Shown: positions 1 through 4,480 of the stretch, in pieces
Layout of the letters: every line of letters starts with the position of its first letter
Numbering within the stretch: position 1 is the stretch's first letter
NCBI GenBank assembly: GCA_017520105.1
Contig: JAFWRL010000007.1
Span: 1 to 9,040, forward strand
Source: Fibrobacter sp.
GTDB lineage: Bacteria > Fibrobacterota > Fibrobacteria > Fibrobacterales > Fibrobacteraceae
Reading direction: 5' to 3'
DNA: 9,040 bases
Translations under genes and position numbers: made by a program
Notes under the pieces: generated by a model
The model's input: only the letters and a program-made list of their open reading frames with translations
What the model was told of the DNA's origin: nothing
Databases searched by the model: none

Positions 1-1325
1 GCGGAGGTGAGCTTGTTCAGCTTGATTTCCGGGAAGTCGAGCACCATGTTGAACTGGAAACTGACCTTCTGCTTCGGCTTGAGGACTGCGGTCACGGCGA
101 TAGCGCCTGCAATCGTTTCACGGCCACTATAGACGTTCTTGACCCAGGAGTTTGCAACGCGACCGCTCTGGAGTGCTGCCTTCAAGACGGACTTGGCGTC
201 GTCCTGATAGAACATCGGCTTCACAGAAACATTGAGGTTGTCCTTCTTGTTCCAAGCCACGCTCACGCCCATGCAACCGTTGAAGTCGCTTTCGGCGAGA
301 GCCTTTTCGTTGTAGAATTCGATACCGCGAACGGAGCGGCCATCATCGAGTTCCTTGTCGAACTGCACACCCTTCGGGAAACGTGCGGCTGGAACGAGAA
401 CAAAGCTGGAGTCTTGAACGCCTTGGCGGTCCTTCTTCGCCATGTAGCCCGTGATGGAGTCCTGAATCTGGACAATCGTCACTTCGCGGGTTTCCTTGGT
501 GTTGTTTTCGAGCGTAAAGACGGTGGCGTTCACCGGGAGGCTGGAGAGGCGTTCGTCGCCCGGAGTCACGTAGCTGGACTGCGTCTTGGTAATGGAGACA
601 CCCTTGCCTTCATAGACCGTTTCGCTCACCGGATAGAGGGCCGTATATTTCATCTTGGCGGCGTCATAACCCGGCTGGCCGAGGAATTCGGAGTCATTTG
701 CCCAAGCGGCGGTGAGAGCGCCTTCGCGGGCGGTCTTTTCGCCAACCATGCCGTCGAAGAAGTCGATGAGCACGGCGCGGTTGATGGCGGCAACGTCCTT
801 GCCTGCATCAATCAAAGCCTGCGTGCGGTCGCTGAACTGGATGTGCCAGCGTTCAAATGCAGCCTTGTTCGTTGCAAAAAGCGTCTTGTCCGCAAGCACC
901 TTGTTGAGCTTGGCTTCGGCCTTCTTCTGGTCCTTCATGTCGGCGTCGCCGAAAACGCGTGCGCCGCTCTCGTCGAGGAGCGGGAAGTTGTTGTTGTAAA
1001 TGCCGAATGCGGCGAAGTTGCCAATCACGAGGGCCGCCTTAGCGCTGAGCACAGCTTCCTTGAAGAAGAAGTTGTTGAAGCGGAGATCAGACGGCTTTTC
1101 TGTGCGAACCTGGACGCCCGGCATCACGTTCATCACGGGAGTCGTGCCTGCAGGCGTTGCGGTGAACGTAGAACCAATACCACCCACGGCAATACCCGTG
1201 GTGGAAGGAGTTGTAGAAAGCGGGGTGTACCACGGCTGAATGAATTCAACAGCGAGGCCCGGGGTCATCAATTTTTGAACGGTTCCGGCCTGTTTTGCGC
1301 CGGCGAGATAATCTTTAATGCTCAT
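1..1325 (-). CDS. GH116 / glucosylceramidase-like protein, N-terminal part (runs off left edge)
   Basis: An open frame of 441 codons begins at ATG 1325-1323 (MSIKDYLAGAKQAG) and stays open to the window edge, so the C-terminal part is missing. The visible part resembles the N-terminal beta-sandwich domain of GH116 (GBA2-type beta-glucosidase/glucosylceramidase) proteins. It has a glycine motif GIAVGGIGS near residue 44, an ALYP...SSLPVNATVFTLEN stretch in the middle third, and AGAIAVTAVLKPKQKVSFQF with a following DFPEI near the end, matching the family's 'LAGAVAVSFTLAPGE...DFP' region. The GH116 catalytic acids lie in the C-terminal (alpha/alpha)6 domain, outside the window, so activity cannot be judged. 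No signal peptide is visible, which suggests a cytoplasmic protein. Upstream is only a weak GGA; a TATCTT box lies at 1362-1367. Substrate is unknown; a beta-glucoside is the family-based guess. The family call comes from motif recall, not a search. Confidence 0.7.
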   Translation of the reverse strand, partial: MSIKDYLAGAKQAGTVQKLMTPGLAVEFIQPWYTPLSTTPSTTGIAVGGIGSTFTATPAGTTPVMNVMPGVQVRTEKPSDLRFNNFFFKEAVLSAKAALVIGNFAAFGIYNNNFPLLDESGARVFGDADMKDQKKAEAKLNKVLADKTLFATNKAAFERWHIQFSDRTQALIDAGKDVAAINRAVLIDFFDGMVGEKTAREGALTAAWANDSEFLGQPGYDAAKMKYTALYPVSETVYEGKGVSITKTQSSYVTPGDERLSSLPVNATVFTLENNTKETREVTIVQIQDSITGYMAKKDRQGVQDSSFVLVPAARFPKGVQFDKELDDGRSVRGIEFYNEKALAESDFNGCMGVSVAWNKKDNLNVSVKPMFYQDDAKSVLKAALQSGRVANSWVKNVYSGRETIAGAIAVTAVLKPKQKVSFQFNMVLDFPEIKLNKLTS

Positions 1326-1361
1326 AATGAGATCCGATTTTTAAAGGTTTATACGAGGCGA

Positions 1362-1367
1362 AAGATA
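1362..1367 (-). promoter_or_regulatory. Possible -10 box of the GH116-like gene
   Basis: TATCTT on the minus strand matches the TATNTT boxes found ahead of other genes here. Transcription would start near 1355, giving a leader of about 30 bases. A TATAAA at about 1347-1352 is an alternative. No TTGACA-like -35 is visible; that place is taken by the AACCACT heptamers. Confidence 0.35.
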
Positions 1368-1387
1368 GTAATTAGTGGCTAGTGGTT
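1367..1387 (-). repeat. AACCACT-type heptamer array, three units
   Basis: Read on the minus strand, three contiguous 7-bp units occur: AACCACT, AGCCACT, AATTACT. The array upstream of rnhB at 2808-2835 has the same units in the same order (AACCACT, AGCCACT, AATCACT) plus a fourth. It abuts the putative promoter of the GH116-like gene. A single AGTGGTT unit also occurs at 1514-1520. Confidence 0.75.
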
Positions 1388-1427
1388 AGGATGTGAGGTA
1401 TGGGTGTCGTAGGACAAATGCGTAGGT

Positions 1428-1464
1428 CGAGTGTCGCGGCCAAGCTTGCTTGGACATGACCGAG
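1428..1464 (-). repeat. Family-C palindromic repeat, copy 1
   Basis: The core palindrome is CCAAGC-TT-GCTTGG (1440-1453 on the plus strand). Read on the minus strand the 37 bases align without gaps to 7174-7210 (CTCGGT, ATG, CC, GCAAGC, TGG, ACACTCG blocks). The two copies differ inside the stem by a paired change: CCAAGC/GCTTGG here, CCATGC/GCATGG there. Confidence 0.8.
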
Positions 1465-1554
1465 GCCAGCATTTGGTACTTGAGCGAAGCGAGAGTACAA
1501 GTAGGCGGTAGGAAGTGGTTGGGATATTTAGACGAAAGAAGAGGGAGCTTTTGT

Positions 1555-1583
1555 GTCACCCCGGTCTCTGTGCCGGGGTCGCC
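1555..1583 (+). repeat. Family-B palindromic repeat (B1)
   Basis: Layout is GTCA then CCCCGG, an 8-base loop TCTCTGTG, CCGGGG and TCGCC. The stem is ACCCCGG (1558-1564) with CCGGGGT (1573-1579). The loop and trailing TCGCC are almost identical to copy B4 (4238-4266, minus), whose stem has a different sequence. Confidence 0.85.
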
Positions 1584-1609
1584 TTTTTACAGACGCGCGT
1601 TCTCTCTTA

Positions 1610-1644
1610 CGTCATTCCGAACGGCGTAGCCGTGAAGATTCCTG
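1610..1644 (+). repeat. Family-A palindromic repeat (A1)
   Basis: CGTCATTCCGAACGGC-GTA-GCCGTGAAGATTCCTG. The inner stem ACGGC/GCCGT is perfect; the outer stem ATTC/GATT is imperfect. Nearly identical to A2 at 2669-2704. The word CTTGTATTAC follows at 1651-1660 and recurs beside two other family-A copies. Confidence 0.8.
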
Positions 1645-1706
1645 TCATTTCTTGTATTACGGTGCGTTTTTTCACTCTTTTTACATGAATTGTGTTTAAT
1701 TTGAAC

Positions 1707-1712
1707 TATCTT
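1707..1712 (+). promoter_or_regulatory. -10-like box placed for a leaderless transcript
   Basis: TATCTT ends exactly six bases before ATG 1719, so position +1 would fall on the A of the start codon. There is no Shine-Dalgarno sequence and no clear -35. The same box and spacing occur before purN, the GIY-YIG gene and the lipoprotein gene. Confidence 0.5.
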
Positions 1713-1718
1713 TAGGGT

Positions 1719-1919
1719 ATGACAAAGTTGATTTCTTACATGCTCCCCGGCGTTTTCCTCATTGTCGTTTTCTCCTTGCTGAAAGCGTACGTGATTCCTG
1801 TTCATGTGACTTTTGAATCGTGGTTCATCTACCTCAATTTCTTCGTCTGGGTCGTGTGCATTGTAGTCCCGTGCCTCATCTATTATCTCCGTACCCCACC
1901 TGGAATTGATCATAAATAA
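1719..1919 (+). CDS. Small membrane protein of unknown function, two predicted helices
   Basis: This 66-codon frame encodes a strongly hydrophobic protein with two membrane segments, about residues 7-27 (LPGVFLIVVFSLL) and 36-58 (FIYLNFFVWVVCIVVPCLIYY). They are separated by a short loop containing HVTFES, and the tail TPPGIDHK is polar. I recognise no family. Support for it being real: a coherent two-helix pattern, a G/C-rich choice at many third positions, a TATCTT box six bases before the ATG, and no better gene on either strand. It lies in the same direction as purN but is separated by 142 bases of repeats and a separate -10-like box, so a shared transcript is uncertain. A chance hydrophobic frame cannot be excluded. 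Confidence 0.6.
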   Translation: MTKLISYMLPGVFLIVVFSLLKAYVIPVHVTFESWFIYLNFFVWVVCIVVPCLIYYLRTPPGIDHK

Positions 1920-1920
1920 A

Positions 1921-2043
1921 TTAGACGAGAGAACGGACCTATGGTCCTACAGACGAGTGACGAAAGAGGCGCTCTAATGATTTGTTTTGATTTTGTGATT
2001 GAAGGAATATTCTTTCGTCTTTAGTCTCTCGTCTTTCGTCTAA
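1921..2043. repeat. Inverted arrangement of TCTCGTC-type heptamers upstream of purN
   Basis: The left end reads TTAGACGAGAG (1921-1931), then after a hairpin GGACC-TAT-GGTCC (1935-1947) come GACGAGT and GACGAAA (1952-1965). The right end has four contiguous opposite-strand units: TTTCGTC, TTTAGTC, TCTCGTC, TTTCGTC (2013-2040), closing with TCGTCTAA. The termini TTAGACGA and TCGTCTAA are perfect inverted repeats, so the 123 bases could fold into a long imperfect hairpin or represent a small inserted unit. Confidence 0.7.
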
Positions 2044-2049
2044 AAAAAC

Positions 2050-2055
2050 TATATT
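2050..2055 (+). promoter_or_regulatory. -10-like box of purN, placed for a leaderless transcript
   Basis: TATATT is followed by exactly six bases (TGGCCC) and then ATG 2062. No Shine-Dalgarno is present. The heptamer array ends nine bases upstream, so the position expected for a -35 lies inside the repeats. Confidence 0.5.
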
Positions 2056-2061
2056 TGGCCC

Positions 2062-2655
2062 ATGTTTAAAATAGGCGTCATGGCTTCCGGTGGCGGAAGT
2101 AATTTTAAAGCGATTATTGACCGCATTGGCGAGGGTGACCTCGAAGCCCAATGCAAGTTTTTGATTACGAACAACGGTGGTTGCGGTGCGGTGCGTCATG
2201 CCGAGGAATACGGAATTCCGGTTTATCATATTTCCGGGAAAACGCACCCAGAGCAGGCCGCGTACGAGGCCGCGATGCTTGAAGTTCTCGACAAGTACGA
2301 TGTGGATTTGCTGATTCTGGCAGGTTACATGAAGGCGCTTCCGCTTTGCATGCTCAAACGCTTGCCAAATCGCATTCTGAATATCCATCCGTCGCTGTTG
2401 CCGAAGTTTGGAGGCAAGGGCTTTTGGGGACATCACGTCCATGAGGCTGTGCTCGCCGCGCACGAAACGGAATCTGGTCCGACGGTCCATCTCGTGAGCG
2501 AGGAAATCGACCGCGGTCGCATCTTGGCGCAGACGAAGGTGCCTGTGCTGCCGGACGACACGCCCGACACGCTTGCTGCCCGCGTCCTCGTGCAGGAACA
2601 CGCACTGTATTGGAAGACCATTAAGGAATACGCTGAATCGCTGGGCCTTCACTAA
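2062..2655 (+). CDS. purN: Phosphoribosylglycinamide formyltransferase (GART)
   Basis: PurN transfers a formyl group from 10-formyltetrahydrofolate to GAR, giving FGAR, in step three of cytoplasmic purine synthesis. The 197-residue length fits the family (about 190-220). The N-terminal phosphate-binding loop MASGGGSNFKAI (residues 7-18) and the folate/catalytic stretch NIHPSLLPKFGGKGF (107-121) are intact. The catalytic triad by family correspondence is N107, H109 and D150 (in SEEIDRG). A C-terminal DDTPDTLAARVLVQEH (165-180) is also typical. The start is well placed: the frame begins with MFKIGVMASGG, as expected of the first beta strand, and a TATATT box lies six bases upstream. Neighbours are not purine genes; rnhB follows 188 bases later on the same strand across a repeat-filled spacer. 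No PurR/PurE-type site or riboswitch was recognised. Confidence 0.96.
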   Translation: MFKIGVMASGGGSNFKAIIDRIGEGDLEAQCKFLITNNGGCGAVRHAEEYGIPVYHISGKTHPEQAAYEAAMLEVLDKYDVDLLILAGYMKALPLCMLKRLPNRILNIHPSLLPKFGGKGFWGHHVHEAVLAAHETESGPTVHLVSEEIDRGRILAQTKVPVLPDDTPDTLAARVLVQEHALYWKTIKEYAESLGLH

Positions 2656-2668
2656 GAACGCCTCAAAC

Positions 2669-2704
2669 CGTCATTCTGAACGGCGTAGCCGTGAAGAATC
2701 CAGT
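2669..2704 (+). repeat. Family-A palindromic repeat (A2)
   Basis: Outer stem ATTCT (2673-2677) with AGAAT (2695-2699); inner stem ACGGC (2680-2684) with GCCGT (2688-2692); starts CGTC and ends CCAG. It lies just after the purN stop. A TTGATTTTTG follows a few bases later, so weak transcription termination is possible but not clear. A truncated copy (GTCATTCTGAGCG) starts at 2723. Confidence 0.85.
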
Positions 2705-2748
2705 TGATTTTTGTTTCCTGCAGTCATTCTGAGCGCACTTCTCATTGC

Positions 2749-2782
2749 GTCACCCTGACGCCGAAAGCGGAAGGGTCCAGTG
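2749..2782 (+). repeat. Family-A palindromic repeat (A4)
   Basis: Starts CGTCACCCTGACG and ends AGGGTCCAG. The outer stem is ACCCT (2752-2756) with AGGGT (2772-2776), a paired replacement relative to ATTCT/AGAAT in other copies. It is followed by TGAAG and then TCTTGTATTAC (2786-2796), which also accompanies the copy at 7087. Confidence 0.75.
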
Positions 2783-2807
2783 AAGTCTTGTATTACAACT
2801 CCTTCTT

Positions 2808-2835
2808 AACCACTAGCCACTAATCACTAACCACT
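2808..2835 (+). repeat. AACCACT-type heptamer array, four units
   Basis: Four contiguous 7-bp units AACCACT, AGCCACT, AATCACT, AACCACT end eight bases before the rnhB start codon. The first three match the array at 1367-1387 (opposite strand) in order. Confidence 0.85.
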
Positions 2836-2843
2836 GCGTAGCC

Positions 2844-3782
2844 ATGAAATTCAAACTGCCCGCATTTCTCGAAAACATTGAATCCCCGGTAGAGGGGGAG
2901 GTGGCGTTGCGCAAGTATGCCGCGAATCCGCTTGCGTTTGGCGGTGAGCCGGATTTGTTTTCTGCGGGAAATGTTGCTGGCTCGGATGTGAGCTGCGCGG
3001 ATGTTGCCAATAACAGCGCGGCAATTGTCGTGGGCATTGACGAAGTCGGGCGAGGCCCGCTTGCAGGGCCTGTTGTCGCTTGTGCAGCCGTGCTCAAGTC
3101 GCCCGATGCGCTCCTGACGCTCAACGATTCCAAAAAGCTTTCTCGCCCCAAGCGCGAAGCGATGTTTGAACAAGTGAAGGACGCTTGTGCATGCTATGCG
3201 ATTGCAAGCGCGAGCGTCGAAGAAATTGACGAGATGAACATTCTTGAAGCGGATTTTTTGGCGATGCGCCGTGCGTTGCAGGCCCTCGGATTCCCCGGCT
3301 TGAACGAAACCGCCCCCGAGATCCCCATCGAAGTCAAAGGCTCTATCAATGATGCCTTGCAAACAGTTTTCCCAAATGATGCTTCAGGCTCCGTCATCCT
3401 GAACGCGAAGCGTGAAGGATCCAGTGACGGCTCTAATGCTGTCATGCCGGACTCCGTTCCGGCATCGCCTCTCTCGTCTCTCGTCTCTCATCTCTCGTCT
3501 AACATTCTAATCGCTGTCGATGGCAATCTGAAAATTCGTGGTGTTCCTGCCGAAAAGCAAATGCCCATAGTCAAAGGCGATGGCCGCATCGCAAGCATCT
3601 CTGCCGCATCCATCCTTGCCAAAGTTTTCCGTGACCGCTATATGGACAAGTTAGAAGAACTTTATCCGGGATACGGATTTGATAAGCACGCCGGCTACGG
3701 CACCAAAGCCCACCTCGACGCCATCCGCCGCCAAGGCTATACCCCAGCGCACAGAAAAAGCTTCCACCCTAAGGGACTGTAA
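2844..3782 (+). CDS. rnhB: Ribonuclease HII with a repeat-derived internal insertion
   Basis: RNase HII cleaves the RNA strand of RNA/DNA hybrids and starts removal of single ribonucleotides from DNA. The core is complete: VGIDEVGRGPLAGPVVA (63-79) with D66 and E67, LNDSKKLS (93-100), AVDGN with D226, VKGDGRIASISAASILAK (243-260) with D246, and C-terminal GYGTKAHLDAI and HRKSFHP. These four acids match the family's catalytic set. The distance from E67 to D226 is about 70 residues longer than in E. coli, T. maritima or B. subtilis enzymes. The extra residues are roughly 151-220, between the helix ending RRALQALG and the strand ILIAVDG. Residues 184-219 of this insert are translated from a family-A palindrome, a family-B palindrome and a heptamer array. 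A 60-residue N-terminal extension of unrecognised fold precedes the core; no better ATG exists, but the start is not certain. It may share purN's transcript. Confidence 0.93.
   Translation: MKFKLPAFLENIESPVEGEVALRKYAANPLAFGGEPDLFSAGNVAGSDVSCADVANNSAAIVVGIDEVGRGPLAGPVVACAAVLKSPDALLTLNDSKKLSRPKREAMFEQVKDACACYAIASASVEEIDEMNILEADFLAMRRALQALGFPGLNETAPEIPIEVKGSINDALQTVFPNDASGSVILNAKREGSSDGSNAVMPDSVPASPLSSLVSHLSSNILIAVDGNLKIRGVPAEKQMPIVKGDGRIASISAASILAKVFRDRYMDKLEELYPGYGFDKHAGYGTKAHLDAIRRQGYTPAHRKSFHPKGL
3393..3427 (+). repeat. Family-A palindrome inside rnhB (A5)
   Basis: GTCATCCTGAACGC...GCGTGAAGGATCCAG. Outer stem ATCCT (3396-3400) with AGGAT (3416-3420); inner stem ACGC (3403-3406) with GCGT (3410-3413). 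It is in frame and encodes VILNAKREGSSD (residues 184-195). Confidence 0.9.
3441..3467 (+). repeat. Family-B palindrome inside rnhB (B2)
   Basis: GTC, stem ATGCCGG (3444-3450), 8-base loop ACTCCGTT, stem CCGGCAT (3459-3465), then CGCC. Same layout as B1 and B4 but with a different, still fully paired stem. It encodes VMPDSVPAS (residues 200-208). Confidence 0.9.
3472..3499 (+). repeat. TCTCGTC heptamer array inside rnhB, four units
   Basis: Four contiguous units TCTCGTC, TCTCGTC, TCTCATC, TCTCGTC. Because 7 is not a multiple of 3 each unit is read in a different frame, giving LSSLVSHLSS. The array is closely related to the four-unit array at 2013-2040 upstream of purN. Confidence 0.9.
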
Positions 3783-3795
3783 AAAACGTGCCGTT

Positions 3796-3847
3796 GAAAG
3801 CGTCATTCTGAGGCGAACGCCTATTGAATAAGACGCTTTCGTTTTAT
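3796..3847 (+). terminator. Probable rho-independent terminator after rnhB, built on a family-A half
   Basis: A 9-bp stem GAAAGCGTC (3796-3804) with GACGCTTTC (3832-3840) is followed by GTTTTAT. The loop contains a second perfect hairpin AGGCG-AA-CGCCT (3811-3822). The left arm contains CGTCATTCTGAGGCG, the left half of a family-A module. It lies 14 bases after the rnhB stop. Confidence 0.7.
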
Positions 3848-3856
3848 CTGATTGCT

Positions 3857-3884
3857 GTCACCCCGGATTTATTCCGGGGTCACC
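3857..3884 (+). repeat. Family-B palindromic repeat (B3) overlapping the GIY-YIG 3' end
   Basis: GTCA, stem ACCCCGG (3860-3866), 7-base loop ATTTATT, stem CCGGGGT (3874-3880), CACC. Read on the minus strand it supplies GDPGINPG and the TGA stop of the GIY-YIG gene. It forms an inverted pair with B4 at 4238-4266. Confidence 0.85.
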
Positions 3885-4217
3885 TTCTTGAGAGAACTTG
3901 GCGTTTACAATCATTTCTTTTGTGATATCGATTTGACTTGATAAATCGTTCCAGTCAGGATTGTCCTTATTTATAAGATTTGCTTTCCATAAACGCTTAT
4001 AATGCTTTAGTTGTTTTTCTCTTTTTATAGCGTCAAAAATATTGGAAAATATTTCAAAATACACAAGTTTTGTAATGTTGTATTTGCTTGTAAAACCGTC
4101 ATTTTTATGAATTTTGTGTTCTAGTACGCGACGTGTTAAGTCGTTTGTAACTCCTACGTAAAACACGGAATTGTCCATAGAAGTGAGTAAATAAACGTAG
4201 TAGTTGTGTTGTTTCAT
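3858..4217 (-). CDS. GIY-YIG domain nuclease, small single-domain type
   Basis: This is a stand-alone GIY-YIG protein (PF01541; small YhbQ-like group) of 119 residues from ATG 4217. Motifs in order: NYYVYLLTS, the GIY-equivalent strand; VFYVGVTNDLTRRVLEHK, with YVG and the conserved arginines; FDAIKREKQLKHYKRLWK, with the catalytic-glutamate region REKQ; and NPDWNDL. The domain makes single metal-dependent cuts in DNA; the role of this subgroup in cells is not established. An earlier ATG at 4268 would add 17 residues, but these are encoded by the family-B palindrome B4. A TATGTT box lies exactly six bases before ATG 4217, favouring the inner start. The last eight residues and the TGA come from palindrome B3. 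G+C is about 30% over 3901-4140 by my count, well below the neighbours, which suggests acquisition by transfer. Confidence 0.88.
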   Translation of the reverse strand: MKQHNYYVYLLTSMDNSVFYVGVTNDLTRRVLEHKIHKNDGFTSKYNITKLVYFEIFSNIFDAIKREKQLKHYKRLWKANLINKDNPDWNDLSSQIDITKEMIVNAKFSQEGDPGINPG

Positions 4218-4223
4218 GGAAAG

Positions 4224-4229
4224 AACATA
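4224..4229 (-). promoter_or_regulatory. -10-like box of the GIY-YIG gene, placed for a leaderless transcript
   Basis: On the minus strand TATGTT is followed by CTTTCC (six bases) and ATG 4217. It supports choosing 4217 over 4268 as start. No Shine-Dalgarno or good -35 is visible; palindrome B4 lies immediately upstream. Confidence 0.45.
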
Positions 4230-4237
4230 CAAAAAAA

Positions 4238-4266
4238 GGCGATTCCGGCACAGAGGCCGGAATGAC
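4238..4266 (-). repeat. Family-B palindromic repeat (B4)
   Basis: Minus-strand reading: GTC, ATTCCGG, loop CCTCTGTG, CCGGAAT, CGCC. Stem positions on the plus strand are 4242-4248 and 4257-4263. The loop and tail match B1 (1555-1583), while the stem shows compensatory changes (CC/GG in B1 to TT/AA here). Confidence 0.85.
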
Positions 4267-4313
4267 ATAGCGGGGGAGTGTCGCTCTGCGTTCGTTGTTT
4301 CGAAGTCGCGAAT

Positions 4314-4346
4314 AAAAAAAGAAGACTCAACATTCGTTGAGTCTTC
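4314..4346 (-). terminator. Rho-independent terminator of tRNA-Arg
   Basis: A perfect 10-bp stem GAAGACTCAA (4321-4330) and TTGAGTCTTC (4337-4346) with a 6-base loop. In the minus direction it is followed by seven T residues. It begins five bases after the tRNA 3' end. Confidence 0.88.
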
Positions 4347-4350
4347 CTTC

Positions 4351-4424
<74 letters not shown>

Positions 4425-4452
4425 GTTTTGTCTTCTTTCGTTGACGTGCCCA

Positions 4453-4480
4453 AATATAGAATTGTAGGGAAAAATGTCAA
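4453..4480 (-). promoter_or_regulatory. Sigma-70-type promoter of tRNA-Arg
   Basis: On the minus strand: -35 TTGACA (4475-4480), 16-base spacer, -10 TATATT (4453-4458). Predicted start near 4446 gives a leader of about 22 bases before the tRNA. This is the only clear consensus -35 in the window. Confidence 0.85.

Larger units (their letters stand above)
1388..1718. other. Gene-free spacer of composite repeats
   Basis: I see no credible gene in these roughly 330 bases. They hold a family-C palindrome (1428-1464), a second hairpin-like stretch around GAGCGAAGCGAG (1482-1493), one reverse-strand GACGAAA heptamer (1531-1537), a family-B palindrome (1555-1583), a family-A palindrome (1610-1644), the shared word CTTGTATTAC (1651-1660), and then AT-rich DNA with the promoter of the small membrane-protein gene. 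The two flanking genes diverge, so promoters rather than terminators are expected here. Confidence 0.7.

Noticed and set aside
414..1382. 322-codon open frame on the plus strand
   Set aside because: It lies antisense to the GH116-like gene, has no recognisable motifs, and reads as a Cys/His/Arg-rich shadow of that coding frame.
1587..1913. 108-codon minus-strand frame across the small membrane gene
   Set aside because: Its translation is strongly charged and low in complexity and crosses a repeat module; the opposite frame has a coherent two-helix pattern and a promoter box.
1388..2043. CRISPR array
   Set aside because: The repeats are short palindromes and contiguous heptamers with irregular spacing and no uniform spacers; no cas genes are present.
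1939..2652. 237-codon minus-strand frame opposite purN
   Set aside because: Antisense to an intact purN with catalytic residues in place; no domain pattern.
2844..3782. rnhB as a pseudogene broken by repeats
   Set aside because: The frame is uninterrupted through the inserted modules and all four catalytic acids and the C-terminal motifs remain, so an active enzyme is more likely.
4218..4268. Upstream ATG start for the GIY-YIG gene at 4268
   Set aside because: The 17 extra residues are the translation of palindrome B4, homologous proteins begin near NYYVYLL, and the TATGTT box fits ATG 4217.
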